Assembly: GCA_963573385.1 (NCBI GenBank)
Contig: CAUYLG010017948.1
Coordinates: 1 to 64,000, forward strand
DNA from: Cacajao melanocephalus
Lineage: Eukaryota; Chordata; Mammalia; Primates; Pitheciidae
Length of the DNA: 64,000 nt
Direction: 5' to 3'
Positions 1-12,121 of this stretch are shown piece after piece; position 1 is the first letter of the stretch; each line of letters begins with the position of its first letter. Below the pieces are notes generated by a model. That model ran no database searches, was not told where the DNA came from, and saw only the letters and a program-made list of their open reading frames with translations. The translations under genes were made by a program, and so were the position numbers.

Positions 1-187
1 AGATAGCATGGGAAGAAAAGCTAGATATAGGTGAAGGGGAGGAAAGCAGCAAATCACACTGCCACGTGTGTACCTATGCAACAATCTTGCATGTTCTTCA
101 CATGTACCCCAAAACCTAAAATACAATAAAAAAAAAATAAAAATTAAAATTAAAAAAAAAACCAAAAAAAAAAAAAAAAAAAAAAAA
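1..187 (+). mobile_element. L1 3' end with A-rich tail (cut by window edge)
   Basis: The 3' UTR end of a LINE-1 in sense orientation. It shows the typical run of cacgtgtgtacctatgcaac, then catgtaccccaaaacctaaa, followed by an A-rich tail at about 121-187 broken by a few T and C. The 5' part lies outside the window, so its length and TSD cannot be judged. Confidence 0.85.
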
Positions 188-300
188 GAAGTAAGCAATG
201 TGCCAGATGTCCTAGAAGTGAGAAACAATAGAGTCAGGATTTGAACTCAGGCATCTGACTCTAGCCCCTGCACTTCTAAATACTACACTACCCTGTCTCT
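188..300 (-). repeat. MIR fragment
   Basis: Reverse complement of the 5' half of a mammal-wide tRNA-derived SINE: gatttgaactcaggcatctgactctag followed by gcacttctaaatactacacta matches the MIR head read backwards. The first 30 bases are less clear. It is an old, inactive element. Confidence 0.75.
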
Positions 301-619
301 CTTTTGTCCTTTTATATTTTGTTTTTGTTCTTTTCCCCTGAACTGGACAATTTCCATTTCTATTCTTATAAAGTTTCCCTGGAAAACCCTTCTGCAATTC
401 TAATGAAAAGTCCTCCAAGTGGGTTCAAGAGCAGAAACTAGTTACTATCTGAGAATCTAGCTAGAGGGAGTACATGGAAGAGATGTACTCCTCTTGCATA
501 TCATTCTTTCATTCATATTTCATCCTGGATTATGGCTTGGATTTTTCTTCCCCAACAATTTGTACTCCTGTTCAGTGTATTGGATGTCCTTTCTGAACTA
601 CATCTCCTTTATTAAAAAT
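301..619. other. Unannotated AT-rich sequence
   Basis: Pyrimidine-rich stretch at 300-345, otherwise mixed AT-rich DNA. I see no gene, no recognisable repeat and no structured element. Confidence 0.4.
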
Positions 620-960
620 CATGCATGAATCAGGATGCTTTAGGTTACAAATTAAAAAAAAAAATAAAACTAGAACTGGCTTAAGTGATACAGGGAATAT
701 ATTAACTCACATAACTGAAGAAATTTTGAGACAGAACTGTGTCAAGAACCAGGCTTCTTTTCAGCATCCTATATCACCACTGAAATTTTTTGGCCACATA
801 TGAAGCCAGCTCCCCTCAGAGTTGTAGGATGTTGATGACCAGGGACTCCCAGGGCCACAGCTTCTGCAATCTCACTTGAGAATAGGGGCATCTATTTGCC
901 AAACCATCAACAAAAGTCCTAAGATCCACTCTGATTAAGCCAACTCACCATATCACTTTC
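620..960. repeat. Ancient dispersed repeat, family not named
   Basis: The run of gaactggcttaagtgatac, aactcacataactgaag and caagaaccaggcttcttttc resembles a common old human repeat that also appears to occur near 60,480-60,860. I recognise the pattern but cannot name the family or orientation with confidence. Confidence 0.4.
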
Positions 961-1299
961 TTTGTAAGATACATATTTTTCATATTGCAATATATCTGAA
1001 GTAAAATACATCTTACAATTGATAGATAGTTATAATAGTTGTAGTTTTTTTCTCATTCTTTTCTAGTGATACGTAAGATAGTGTGCCCTTTATGGTATCT
1101 AACACTGGGACGATAGGCCCAGACAAGTCAAAAATTATCACTAGAGCTAGGCGACTCTAATCCTGGTAACAAATGCATTACTGTTATTTCCCATGGGGAA
1201 ATGTGGAATGCATGTTGGGAAGACAATTGAAATATTATTTAAATAACTGAGCACATACTAAGGGTGGAAAAATCTAACAGTGCAGTCATTCTTTTATTT
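961..1299. other. Unannotated sequence
   Basis: AT-rich, no recognisable repeat or gene signal. Confidence 0.4.
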
Positions 1300-1425
1300 A
1301 TTCATTAAAATTAAAGCATTTATTGAATGCCAACTATGAGCAGATACTCTTCAGGTTGCTAGGATATAAATGATTAGTGAAATACAGATCCTACCATTGA
1401 ACAGCTCACATGCTACTGATAGTTA
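1300..1425 (-). repeat. L2 3' end fragment
   Basis: Reads as the reverse complement of the L2 3' terminus: ttattcattaaaattaaagc, then atttattgaatgccaactat, then a degraded ctaggatataaatgattagtg. Old LINE-2 remnant. Confidence 0.6.
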
Positions 1426-3894
1426 CATTGTTAAATTTGTATAAACATGTGTTTCCACATAAATAATAAAATTACAATATTGCAATAATTTCTGGGTAAT
1501 GTTTTATGAATAATAACCAAATAATAATTCAATCCAGGAAATGGTAAAGGAATAAATAATGTTAGGCGGAACACCACACCCAAAAAGCATTGCTGCACGG
1601 GAAAGAAAACATGTTTCCCTTGTCCTAACAAAATCTGGTGCATGTAAGGCAGCAACTCAGACTCCAATTTTAGAGTAAGGGTGGCAGGCCAGCTCATAGC
1701 TAAGACACATTCAGTGACTCACGTATTTCAGAAAGACAGGAAATAAAGAAACCCTGGAGATCAGATCATGACCTGCAGAAATGTAGGACGCCCAATAGAA
1801 AAAACCCTGACAAATTCAGTCATGGTAACTATGTGAAACACACAAATGATCTGGAAGACGGGGAAGAACAATTGCCAATTTCATATGCTAACCACCAGAT
1901 CAATACTATATTTATTTGTTGGGGAGGCTTAAACTGGGGGACACTCAAATGGAATTGGATTGAGCCACAGGGTAATTATCCAACTTTATGAGACTCTTGG
2001 CTGGGAATAAATTTCTCTGCCTCAGCTGTGTGTAGTATGAGATAAATGACAGGCATTTGTGATCAGAGCCCCAGAGGTCAAACCACATTAGCAAAACTAG
2101 CAAGTGCTTTAAGCAATCACCAAAACTTTTTGGGAAAAATCATTTCACGCAGCTGAAGGGGCAGAGATTTGCAATCAGCAGAAATTTTACTCCTGACTTG
2201 GCTTAAACATCTACTCTCTCTGTTTCTCCGGTGGTTCTTGTGTAGTTCATATCTATGAAGAACATTCAGATGCTGCAACTCACTTTGTCTTAGAGTATTA
2301 TTAATTGATTTTTGTGTTTCCAACAAAGTACTGGAACCACTTTGTTTTCTAGGTAGAGTCAGTGTGATTGTGTATTTGCCCCAACCATGGTTCATGGATG
2401 CTGGACAATGGAGAGGCAAAAGAGTGATCAAAAGGTTTGCACGCAATGTGGTGAGCATCTGGTTTCATCCGGGAATGCAGGTCTAATGGTTGTGATCAAC
2501 TATTACAAAGTACAAAGAGCCTATAAGAAGAGAACGTCACCAGATGGACCCCAGGAAGAGAAACAAATGTACTAACAAAAGCTTTCCTCTTTAGCCTCTG
2601 TTGATAATCCTTGCTTATTATGGGATGAAGGTACTGAGTTGAAAGGAAAATGCAGAACCTTAATAATATACACCTTTGGAAAAGTACATACCTTTGACCC
2701 GGGCAGAAGACCCAAATTGCTTACTCCTTGGTGCCAATAGGGATCGTAAAATTAGTCATTTCCAAAAATACAGCAAACTGTACCTGTCTCTGATTTTGCT
2801 ACAGTATCCTAGAAACCTCCAAAATGCCACACCTACTGGAACTGAGGATAGGAGAGGAAATGACTCACAATGGCTTATAACTGTAACTCAGTAAGACTAC
2901 CTGTATTTTTTATAGTCCAATGAGAGCTGGCGGGAGTGGAAAGAAACAAGGTGAGGGGGTAGGGAGACAAAGGATAAAGCAACTCATTAATAGTCTATGA
3001 AATGAATTATTTTAAGAGATATAAGAACGAATGCACATGTTTCTTACATATTGTTAAATAACAAAGACAACAGTGTTTTATAAAATCATACAGATTCCAG
3101 GCTTCCTGTATCTCCCTAATCCCAAGTTTAGCCAGCCTTTCACAGACATCATTTCACACCTAAATTCATCAGTGGGTCTACAGCAAGACAGCCTTAGGCT
3201 CCTAACAATTTGAACCTGATGCTCACTGCAATTTATTTATGGAACTTTCAACTTAAACCCAATTTCCAATCTGTAAGACAACCCCCTACAATTGCTTTAA
3301 GGCCCTCTGAAATCTTTATATATATGATTCTTTTATTCCATTATCCATGTCACTGACGAGATCCTCTCTATTTTCAGATCCAAGGCCTAAGCCCATGGAA
3401 ATCCACTGTTGCTTTTACCCTTAGGATGGCACTGCCCCATCTGTAATGTTCTTGGAGCACACTCCTCCACAGCAGAATTCGTGACTAGTAAGTTCAGCAA
3501 CTTGCCCTAGCTTCAGTAAATGGACTAGGGTCTATACTAGAGACCACCCAAGAAGATTTTCCAGGCATTCTGCCATACTAAGAGAGCTGAGAAGCAGCTC
3601 CTCCTAGCAGTCCTGTCCCAGAAAGGAAACGTCGATTGAGAAATAGCCTCAGTATTTGGTCAAGTTGCCACTGACACAATACAGGTGGAGATAAGATCCA
3701 ATTATCCAGAATGTTGAAGCCAAAGCTTACTGCCTTTACAACCAATAATGGCCTGCCTGGGATTTGGCTTGTTTTATTTTCAGGCATCATCTGGAAGTGG
3801 CAGACATAAATAGTTTCACTGTCTCACATAAGTGGGAAGGATGGAGTGGAGATGGTATGTAGAATAACTGCATGACATTGTCACTTGTTGGTTG
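1426..3894. other. Long unique stretch without recognisable genes
   Basis: About 2.5 kb with no repeat I can name. The longest open frame (113 codons, minus strand, 2117-2458) shows no domain or protein-like composition and overlaps other short frames. No splice-flanked exon stood out. Confidence 0.45.
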
Positions 3895-3993
3895 AGAACA
3901 TGGGTGCCAGAGCCGGGTTGCCTAGATTTAAATCTCTCCGCCAGCCATTACCCATGTGTAACTTTGGTTAAGTTATTTAACCTTGTGCCTCAG
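3895..3993 (+). repeat. MIR, left part of a split copy
   Basis: Sense MIR: gggtgccagagccgggttgc, then gtgtaactttggttaagtta, then ttaaccttgtgcctcag. It stops at ctcag (3989-3993), where a solo LTR was inserted, and resumes at 4446 with the same five bases. Confidence 0.8.
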
Positions 3994-4445
3994 TATACGG
4001 CAGATGTACCTGACAGCAAGAACAATGTAAGCATACCCTGAGAATGACCCTGTGGTGTAAGAAGAATGCATGTTTGGAGTTCCAAGCTAAGAAATCCAGG
4101 AGTGGCCAACCCAGAGATTCATTCCTTATCTGTAAGGAACATCTGAACTCCTAGCGCATCCCATGGAATGCAGGCCATACGTGGGATTGTGGCCCTTCAT
4201 GTGGGTTTAATGAAGGTTTCCAGGAGACCGTTGCTAAAGGGGGAGTGCTAAGTGAAAATGCTATGTAAACTGCATGCTTTTTACAAACTGTAGCAGTTCA
4301 CAAGTCCAGGTTGCCACTACTGAACCACCATGTATATAAGTCCCCTCAATAAACCCTGTGTCTCGTTTGCTGGCTCTGAGACTCTTCTTTGGCCTTTTGG
4401 ACATGGTACCATCCCTACTGAAGTCAATAGGGATCTGGCATGACA
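3994..4445 (+). mobile_element. Solo LTR inserted in MIR (family unassigned)
   Basis: A 452-bp endogenous retrovirus LTR. Its ends are set by the 5-bp TSD ctcag at 3989-3993 and 4446-4450, which restores a continuous MIR when the LTR is removed. It ends in CA; the 5' TG appears mutated to TA. A TATA-like tatataag (about 4331) and an AATAAA poly(A) signal (about 4347) are in the expected R/U5 order. The 5-bp duplication fits ERVL or some ERV1 groups. No internal retroviral sequence is present, so it arose by LTR-LTR recombination. Confidence 0.75.
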
Positions 4446-4555
4446 CTCAGTTGTCTGATCTTGGACAAAAGAAGGGAGAAAATACTAGCATCTTTCAACT
4501 GGGCTGTTGCCAATATTAGCACAGTGCCTGACATATAACAGTAGCTTTTATCATG
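4446..4555 (+). repeat. MIR, right part of a split copy
   Basis: Continues the MIR broken at 3993: ctcagttgtctgatcttgg, then a degraded core, then the 3' end tagcacagtgcctgacatat. The join across the LTR reproduces the MIR core. Confidence 0.75.
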
Positions 4556-5487
4556 AACTAGATCCAAGGCTCAAACAATGGACTGGCAGGATCTGTGGTG
4601 AAAGGAGGTGACCTCTATCCCTTGACTTTACTGTTCTCTCTCTTTTGACCTTATTTTCCCCTCCTGCAGAAAGACGTTGGGGCTACTGGGAAAATAGCCC
4701 ACCACCCCCACCTCCAAATCACAGATGCTGTTACTTTATGCTGTTAGAGGTGAAAAGTTCCCCAGCTGATCACAGGAAAAGGGAATGCAAGACCAGGAGA
4801 AGATGGAATGAAAAGAACCGGTGGACCTATGTGGTCAAATAGACATAAAAGGCAACACAGAATTCTAGATATTGGTCCTCTCCCCCCAGTGGAGCTTCCT
4901 GCCAATCTTCCATTTCTTCTTCACAGAGAAAACTACAAAGACGGTGCCAATAACATCTGTAATGAACAAAGCTACTCCGGCTGCCACTGGTCAGCTTGTT
5001 TAAAAAAAAAAATGACGTCTGCCTAGAAATCATCCACTTTGTGTATTCCAGGTTCCTGTAAGTCCAGGTCTGCAAGCTGAAGAAAGCTGATGAGCTTTCC
5101 CTCCATTCACGAGTAAGAACAGGATCTGGTTCTAACTGAGGGACAGCAAGAGCAGGTGCTCACTGTAAAAATGCAAATGATCAGATCCTACTGTAAGGGC
5201 TCAAGGCACCAGAAATTTACAAATGCAAAAGCATATTGCTGTGAATACATTGTGTAAATAAAAGTCACTCAGGGACATGAAAAGCACAGTCCTGATTGAG
5301 GAAGTAAATTGTGACTATAAAGCTAAAATAAAAAAAAAACACACTATCAGGGTCTCAAAACACATCGTCTTATAACAGTGCTGTCCATGCAAAACAGTTC
5401 ATTACACTGTACACTTTTAGTAGTAATGGGTAGGGGAGGTTGTTAGGGGAAGGAATCCCAACATGGATAAGATATGTTTACATGTAA
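4556..5487. other. Unannotated sequence
   Basis: Mixed sequence with a short C-rich patch near 4700-4715. Overlapping open frames of 60-80 codons on both strands look like chance. No repeat recognised. Confidence 0.4.
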
Positions 5488-5649
5488 AGTCTTTGTACAG
5501 CTGAGAATAGTCACAAATCTGTAGTCCCAGCTATTTAGGAGGCTGAGGGGAAGGGATCGCGTGAGCCCAGAAATTTGAGACCAGCCTGGGCAATATAGCA
5601 AGATCCGATCTCTAAAAAATAAATACATATAAAAATAGTCTTTGCACAG
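5488..5649 (+). mobile_element. Free left Alu monomer (FLAM-like) with TSDs
   Basis: A single Alu left-arm monomer, 5501-5636, with tgtagtcccagctatttagg, gagaccagcctgggcaatat and an A-rich tail. It is flanked by a 13-bp duplication agtctttg[t/c]acag at 5488-5500 and 5637-5649. The absence of a right arm within intact TSDs shows that it inserted as a monomer and is not a broken dimeric Alu. Confidence 0.85.
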
Positions 5650-6074
5650 TTCAAACTTTAGGAAGGGAGTAAGATTTTCTTTTATTTCTTTTTGCTGTTA
5701 CCTCAGCCATGGTGAAAGAAAGAAACCTAGATAAAGGATTAAAACCCACACCCATGCCACTTACTTGCTGATGGGGTGAGTGCTAAATTAGCATAATTAG
5801 AAGAGAATCCTCCATGTAATCCAAATAAGTGTGGCCACTCAGAAATGTTTAATCTATATTACTTGAAAAAGTCGGTTGCATTCATATAAGTTAGTCTCTT
5901 AAAAATAAATGAAACTGGAGATTTAAGGGATGAAGATTTCAAGAGGATTTTAGATCAAAGCAAGAATCTATGTGAATGAAAGAAATTGTCATTTGGCATT
6001 ACTGGAAAGGTTAAATGAGGGGAAGAAAGTGATATTCAACTTAGTTTCATTTACTTATTGATTCTGCTTAAAAA
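5650..6074. other. Unannotated AT-rich sequence
   Basis: No repeat or gene signal recognised. Confidence 0.4.
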
Positions 6075-6256
6075 ATACTAGATTGGTAGATGACAGGGGG
6101 ATGGATGCAGCAAACCACCAAGGTACGTATATACCTATGTAACAAACCTACACATTCTGCAAATGTACCCCAGGACTTAAAGTATTATATTTAAAATATT
6201 ATAATACTTATATTTATATAATACTTTAAGTTTTATATTTTATATATACTAGATTG
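6075..6256 (+). mobile_element. Very short 5'-truncated L1 with TSDs
   Basis: Only the last part of an L1 3' UTR is present (6086-6245): gatgcagcaaaccaccaagg, cctatgtaacaaacctacac and gtaccccaggacttaaagta. An AT-rich, self-complementary tail follows (6178-6245). An 11-bp TSD atactagattg flanks it at 6075-6085 and 6246-6256. Confidence 0.85.
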
Positions 6257-6379
6257 AGGATAAAATTAAAATCCTTGGATAAAACCACATTTTGGGGTCA
6301 ATGATTTTATACATAACATGCTCTTTTAAACCCATTGCCATGGCAAATTGAGACTTGAGGCGATCATGATGATGATAAT

Positions 6380-6738
6380 AAATCTGTTTGGGCTGCTATA
6401 ATAAAATACTTTAGACTGGGTAATTCAGAATCAATAGAAATTGATTGCTTACAGTTTTGGAGGCTAGAAAGTCCAAGATCAAGGCACCAGCAGAGTCAGT
6501 GTCCAGTGAGAGCTCACGCTCTTCTCCAAAGATGGCATCTTCTTGCTGCATTCTCACATGAAGGAAGGGACAAACAAGCCGGTTTATTTGTCTTTTACAA
6601 GGGTACTTAACATATTCATGAGGGTGGAGCCTCCATGACCTAATCACCTCCCAAAAAGCCCCATCCCTTAATATAACCACAACAGAGATTAGGTTTCAAC
6701 ATATGAATTTGGGGGGCACAGACATCCAGACCATAGCA
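6380..6738 (-). mobile_element. MLT1 LTR (MaLR)
   Basis: Antisense MLT1A/B-type LTR: tttgggctgctataataaaa, ctttagactgggtaattcag, gcctccatgacctaatcacc, ending in accatagca. Non-autonomous ERVL-MaLR solo LTR. The left end is degraded and no clear TSD is visible. Confidence 0.85.
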
Positions 6739-7684
6739 TATTATCTGATGCAAATACGTTTCCATGGCATTGGAAAGCTTCTATTAATTCTAGTCTTTGT
6801 ACAGAAGCTCTTTCTCTCCAACTTGGTATATATTTTCACTAAATTGTGAGCCTCTTTTAGGTGACATTGATGTCTTAGATGTCTTTTACCAAGCATAGTG
6901 CTTAACAAATAGTCCCTGATTGAGTCACTAAATATTAAAATACAGAGTTCAGGAAGTGTTCGTCCATTGTGATAAATGTAGGAAAACTATTATTTTCCCC
7001 TTGTAGGAAAGAACTTCTGGCCTCACAAGATTATGGAACATAAAGTCATTTCTTCTAAATAACAATCAAATCAAGACACTATTCAGATTCCATGCTGAAG
7101 TGGAAATAGCGAATACCACTTTCTTTTATATTCATGTATTGTTTGATTTTGATTTTTTTTTTCTAATTTAAGATGCTGAGAGAGTGGAAAGCAACAGACA
7201 GGAACCATGTCCTATTGACAAAAGAATGCTGATTTCTATTCTCAACAACAATAATTAAACAGGAAGATGATTTTGCTAAACTCTTATTCTGCCAGAAATT
7301 CCAGGGACTCTTGGGTAGTGAAACATGTACAGAATCAGACAATGAGAAGAACATGCTCCTGGAGAAATAACAGCTTTAGAAGGATGTAAATTGATCTAAA
7401 TAAGCATAAATCATCTTTTTTAGACTCTGAGATGAGTTATAGTAAATTGATGTGCCATATTTCTGATTAAAATCCACTTAATAAAATTATTCTGGAGTGC
7501 AGATTAAGTCACATGAAGGAATCTTCTTTAGGAGAATGAAACTAGGAAATGAAGGCACTTACATTCAGCATTTAGCCCAAATTCAACCTTAATTATTTAA
7601 TGATTGTTTAAGCAAACACACCACTAATTAAAAGAATAACATATAGACCTGTCCTCTTGGAAAAATAATTTGGAAAATAGGGCA
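6739..7684. other. Unannotated sequence
   Basis: AT-rich DNA without a recognised repeat. A T-rich run lies at 7142-7165. Confidence 0.4.
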
Positions 7685-8198
7685 TGTGGTAGGCAGAATA
7701 ATGCCTCCCTCATCCACCAAGATGTCTATGCTGTAATTCCTGAGAACCTGTGAATATGTTACATTACATGGCAAAGGAGAATTAAGATTGTAGATGGATC
7801 AAATTTGCTAATCAGGTGACCTTACAATAGGGATATTAGCCTCAGTTATCCCAGTGAGCCTAACATAATCACAACAGTCCATAAAACTGGAAGAGGGAGG
7901 CAAAAAAGAACCAAAGAAATGGTAGGGTGAGAAAGCCTGCTGTCACTGGCTTTGAAGATGGAGGAAGGATGCCCAAGCCAAGGAACGCAGGTTGCCCACT
8001 AAAAGCTGGAAAGGGCAAGGAAATGGATTATCTTCTAGAGCCCCCAGAAAGAGATGATGCCATGCTGACATCTCAGTTTCAGTCTAGTGAGAATCATTTT
8101 AGACTTCTGACCTCCAGAACTGTAAGATAATACATTTATGTTGTTTAAACCACCAAATTTGTGGTAATTTGTCCTAGCGGTAATAGAAAACTGACACA
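7685..8198 (+). mobile_element. MLT1D-type LTR (MaLR)
   Basis: Sense MLT1: tgtggtaggcagaataatgc, gaacctgtgaatatgttaca, agccaaggaacgcaggttgc, cctccagaactgtaagataa, then a 3' end in actgacaca. The 514-bp length fits the older, longer MLT1C-E group. A 67-codon open frame inside it is chance. Confidence 0.8.
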
Positions 8199-8439
8199 GG
8201 AAATAATCTAAGATAGATAAATAAAAACCTATAGTAATAATTGTCTAGTACCCAATGATACAGACCATACATTTCATATTAGTACTCTGAGACAATGCCT
8301 CATTCTCCTTAAGGGTCTAGAGATTTGTAAGACTGTTGGTAGTTCCTAGATAGGACATTGTAGGAAGTCCTACTATATTTGATCTGTAGTGCAGGAAACT
8401 GGTGTCAAAACCATGAAGAACATTAGTAGAATGTTATTG

Positions 8440-8590
8440 TGGAGTGTCCTAAACACTGAATCCCAATCCCACACCCAGATTCTGATCCAAATAGTTCTGA
8501 GATGGGAGCCCAGCATTTTGCATTTCTGAAAAGCTTGTCCCCACCTCTATGTGTACGCAGCTGAGTTTGCGAAACATGAACTAGGAAACC
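8440..8590 (+). mobile_element. MER20-like hAT MITE fragment
   Basis: The order cacccagattctgatcc, gggagcccagcattttgcat, then cagctgagtttgcgaaac resembles the central and 3' part of MER20, a non-autonomous hAT-Charlie element. The 5' terminal repeat is not visible. Confidence 0.55.
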
Positions 8591-10078
8591 TTTTGTGGCA
8601 CATCTAACCAACCTAGAGCAACTCAGGAGCAAATCAATGAAGACTTTGTTCATCTTTAAAAACAAATGGTTCACATCCTCCCTAGGGAATTTTTTCACCT
8701 ATATAGTCTGTGAGTACCTGAGTTCGACCTGCATTCTGCCTCCTATCAATCCCCTACCCACAAATTTCCCTTATAATCTGTCAACTTACTCCTGTTGTGA
8801 TTCCCCAGATTTGCTCTTGCCCTTTGCCTTAGGCATGCCAATTTTAACCTAGCCTTTCCCCACTTTTGTAAAGAAAATATCTGCCAGATCCAGTACAAAC
8901 TAGCTTGCCCATGCATCTCTGCCCTCAGCTTTCTGTTCTACTTGTCTTCAATTAATATATTCAAGCATTAATTCTTGTCAGTTTCATCTCACTTGCTGGG
9001 TAGGAAATAGTTGGCCAGTAGATCAGCAATCGTTGTCTTTCTTAAAAAGATTTAGATGCATAAATTTATTTGAAAACCTGCTAATGACAGACCTTTTGGC
9101 AAGCAAACTAATGGCTGGTGGGAGATTCCTTATCTGTAGATTATTTTAGTATGATGTGCCTGGTCTGTTTAGGATTGCTTATGGCAAACAGGACTGAAGT
9201 CTATGAATTTATAGGACATGGAAATGTTGTCTATGCCATATAAGATACAAATGTTTTATGTCCAAAATATTTCCCTATTGTTTAACTAATGTAGCAGCAG
9301 ACATCAGTTGGAGCCTCATATGTTAAATCTGAAACAGAGTACATGCTACATAATAATATGCATGAGGACATGAGTGAGTGGCTCCAGCCCCCTCCATGTA
9401 TCACCTGTGCTTCACAATTATTTGTATTTTTGAAGTTACTAAGATCTCTGATTCATGTGAGTCTGATTTAACATTTCTTTCCTTTGTGTTATTTCACTTG
9501 CCACCCTAGTATGCATATTGAAAGAAATGTGGCGAATGAAAATAAGAAAGGTATTGCAAGAAAGAGCAATGGTACAAATTCTCATTATTAGTGGTGGTGA
9601 CAAAAGGGGTTTGTAGGAGGGAGATAATGAAACCAAGACAGCTGGATGTATTTTATGTGTATAACAGGGTAACAAAAGACAATAGAGATCACATTTAAAA
9701 TAGAAGACACTGTGCTGAGAATCCAACCCCACCCCAAAAGGAGCTATGCCAGGTAAGTTACTATTATTTAGCTGAAAACCAGCCCTTCCAGATTCTTCTC
9801 TGTAGTGCTGGGGCTGGGACTCTGTGTACTACATGTCTGCTTTGCCAGCTGTTCCCTGAAAGCCTCTTTCAATAGGAGGCACTAGAGGGAAACTGAAAGT
9901 CAGGAGGAGGAAGACAACAGAACTTGCTCCTTCCAGTTCTGCTTTTCTGAAGGCAGGCTGTCAGCATGCAGTTCCTATGCATGCCACCTCAGTAATCTTC
10001 ATCACTCCAGCAGCAGGAGTTTGTTCCTGTGGCTGAGCAGTATCCCTCCTCAAAGGTGTGAGTCCCAGAGACACCAGC
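8591..10078. other. Unannotated sequence
   Basis: No gene. From about 9,780 to 10,078 the sequence looks like an older repeat that continues at 10,494 after the MLT1 insertion, but I cannot name the family. Confidence 0.4.
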
Positions 10079-10493
10079 TGCTATTGGTTTGAATGCATAC
10101 TAAAATTCATATGTTGGAACCTAACCCCCAATGTGATAGCGTTAAGAGGTGGGACCTTTTGGGAAATGATCAAGTCATGAGCACTCTATCCTCATAAATG
10201 GAATTAGGGCTCTCAGAAAAGATATTGAGAGGAGTATCCTAGTGCCCCTTTTCCCTTCTGCTCTTCCTGCTCTGTGAAGACAACATTTGCCCCTTCTATC
10301 AAGTGAGGATGTGGCAGGAAGCACCATCTATAGGCACAGAGCAATCTCCCACCAGAAACCAAATACTTTAGACTGGGTAATTTATAAATAATAGAAATTT
10401 ACTTCTCATAGTTCTAGAATCTGGGAAGCCCAAGATCAAGGGAAATCTGTAGTCTAAAGTATTTTGTTATGGTAGCAGGAATGGACTAAGACA
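10079..10493 (+). mobile_element. MLT1A-type LTR with an internally inverted segment
   Basis: Solo MaLR LTR starting tgctattggtttgaatg and ending gactaagaca, flanked by the 5-bp TSD ccagc at 10074-10078 and 10494-10498. Between 10361 and about 10442 the sequence runs in the opposite orientation to the rest: ctttagactgggtaatttat to aagcccaagatcaagg is the reverse complement of the normal 3' third of the LTR. Normal orientation resumes by 10451. A perfect 14-bp inverted repeat (10361-10374 and 10451-10464) brackets the inversion. Confidence 0.85.
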
Positions 10494-12121
10494 CCAGCTT
10501 TATGAGAGTTCTTCCCTTATTGTCTAAGCTTTAATAATTCCAACTTCTTCACTTTTGTCCTTCAGCCTTAGAGGTGCTAGTAGCTTTTAGCAATAGCTCC
10601 CTCTGCTATTTCCTAGAATTCCCCTTTTATCTTTTCAGTGGTTAAGAAATTTTTATTTAACTAAAAATTCTTTCTGTTTTTTAACATTAAAGTTCTGTTC
10701 AAATTGGTGGTGTAGTTTCTTTCAACTGACTATACCAGGCTTATCAGGAGTGGAATACAGGAGAAGGCCTGGGAAATCGATCATGAAAAGGACTACTCTA
10801 ATCCTCTACACTTTGGGTGTTGACTCACTCTCAAAATGTGAAAGGTGACAGTTGAGCTGCCTAATTTCTTTGAAGGTATTGCATAGTGAAGGGGCTTATT
10901 CAGATGGATCTGAACTCTCAGAGTCTGTCACAAAGAATAATGCAGAAGTGTTTCCCAGGGACCAGATGTCAGCTCTGCATGAGGGTGAGCTGACATGGCA
11001 TTGCTTTAATTCAATCCAAGAGGACTACTAAAAGGGGCAAACAGATCTTAGCAAGGAAAAGCTGGAGATATTTTCAGATTCCTTGGGGCTGGCAAGAACA
11101 GATGAAAATTCTATGATATGAAGAATCATCTTTCCATCCCTGCCAAGTGAGGACACCAAGGCTAAAAGGCTCTGGCAGTACAGTCAAGTAACAATTTTCT
11201 TGCCTCCTTTTCTTTTCTTTCTTTTCACTCTAAAGGAATCAGAAACAGTGGTTAGCAATCTGAGAGAGGAGGAGAAGCTCCAGAAGAGGAAAGAGAGTCA
11301 TGTACATGAACGAAAGCCAATCATGTACCATTCTCTGGCTGTGGACATTCTGCTTCCAGTAGGTCCAACTTTAGGGTTTCATAATACAGTACCAAACATT
11401 TTAATTACTGAATTAAGCTAGTACCGTGTAACCTGAAGTGACTACAGAAATTTGTACTATCAAAGAGCAGTTAGAAAATTCTGAGGACAAGAGAAAAAAA
11501 TACCTTCACAGAAAAGATTTAAAGAATGAAGGAAAAAAAAAACCAAAATTGCTTTATGATTCCATCCCCTAGGTCCTTCTTTTTTCCAATACTGCTTATA
11601 AGCAGATAATCAAAGGAAAATAAGGTAAGAAGTTAAATAAGATTTTGACTACCAAGCTAAGAAGTTTGGACTTACCCCTTAAGCCAAGAGTAGATAAATT
11701 CAATTTAACTCAAACATGTATAGAACATTGTGTCAGGTTATGAGGATAGAAAAATGAATAGAACAAGGTTGCTTCCATGGAGGTAGCAGATATGTACATA
11801 CAGTTGAATTCAATATACTGACAAATGTTATGATCAAGATATGCATAAGGTGCAGAGTGGATGGTGTACATGCAAACTGCAGGATTAAAATAGAGAATAA
11901 ACACAAAATAAATTCTTAAGGAGATATGGCACATATATCTTTGTATTATATGATATTTAAATCTTAAAATACCTATGTGGAAGTCAAAATTTTTAACATA
12001 CTTTGAGCCAAAAGAATCTTTAAAAAATTGTGTCAGGAAACTGAGATAACTGACGATGATTTCAACACATCTGCTCCTCATATGAATCTCTGATGCATCT
12101 GAGTTTCAAGCTGCTTCTCAG
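10494..12121. other. Unannotated sequence
   Basis: No recognised repeat apart from a possible continuation of an unnamed old repeat to about 10,720. The 123-codon minus-strand frame at 11,710-12,081 is in AT-rich DNA and has no protein-like features. Confidence 0.4.

Noticed and set aside
11710..12081. 123-codon minus-strand frame
   Set aside because: AT-rich DNA, Phe/Ile/Tyr-heavy composition expected from base content, no domain or start context.
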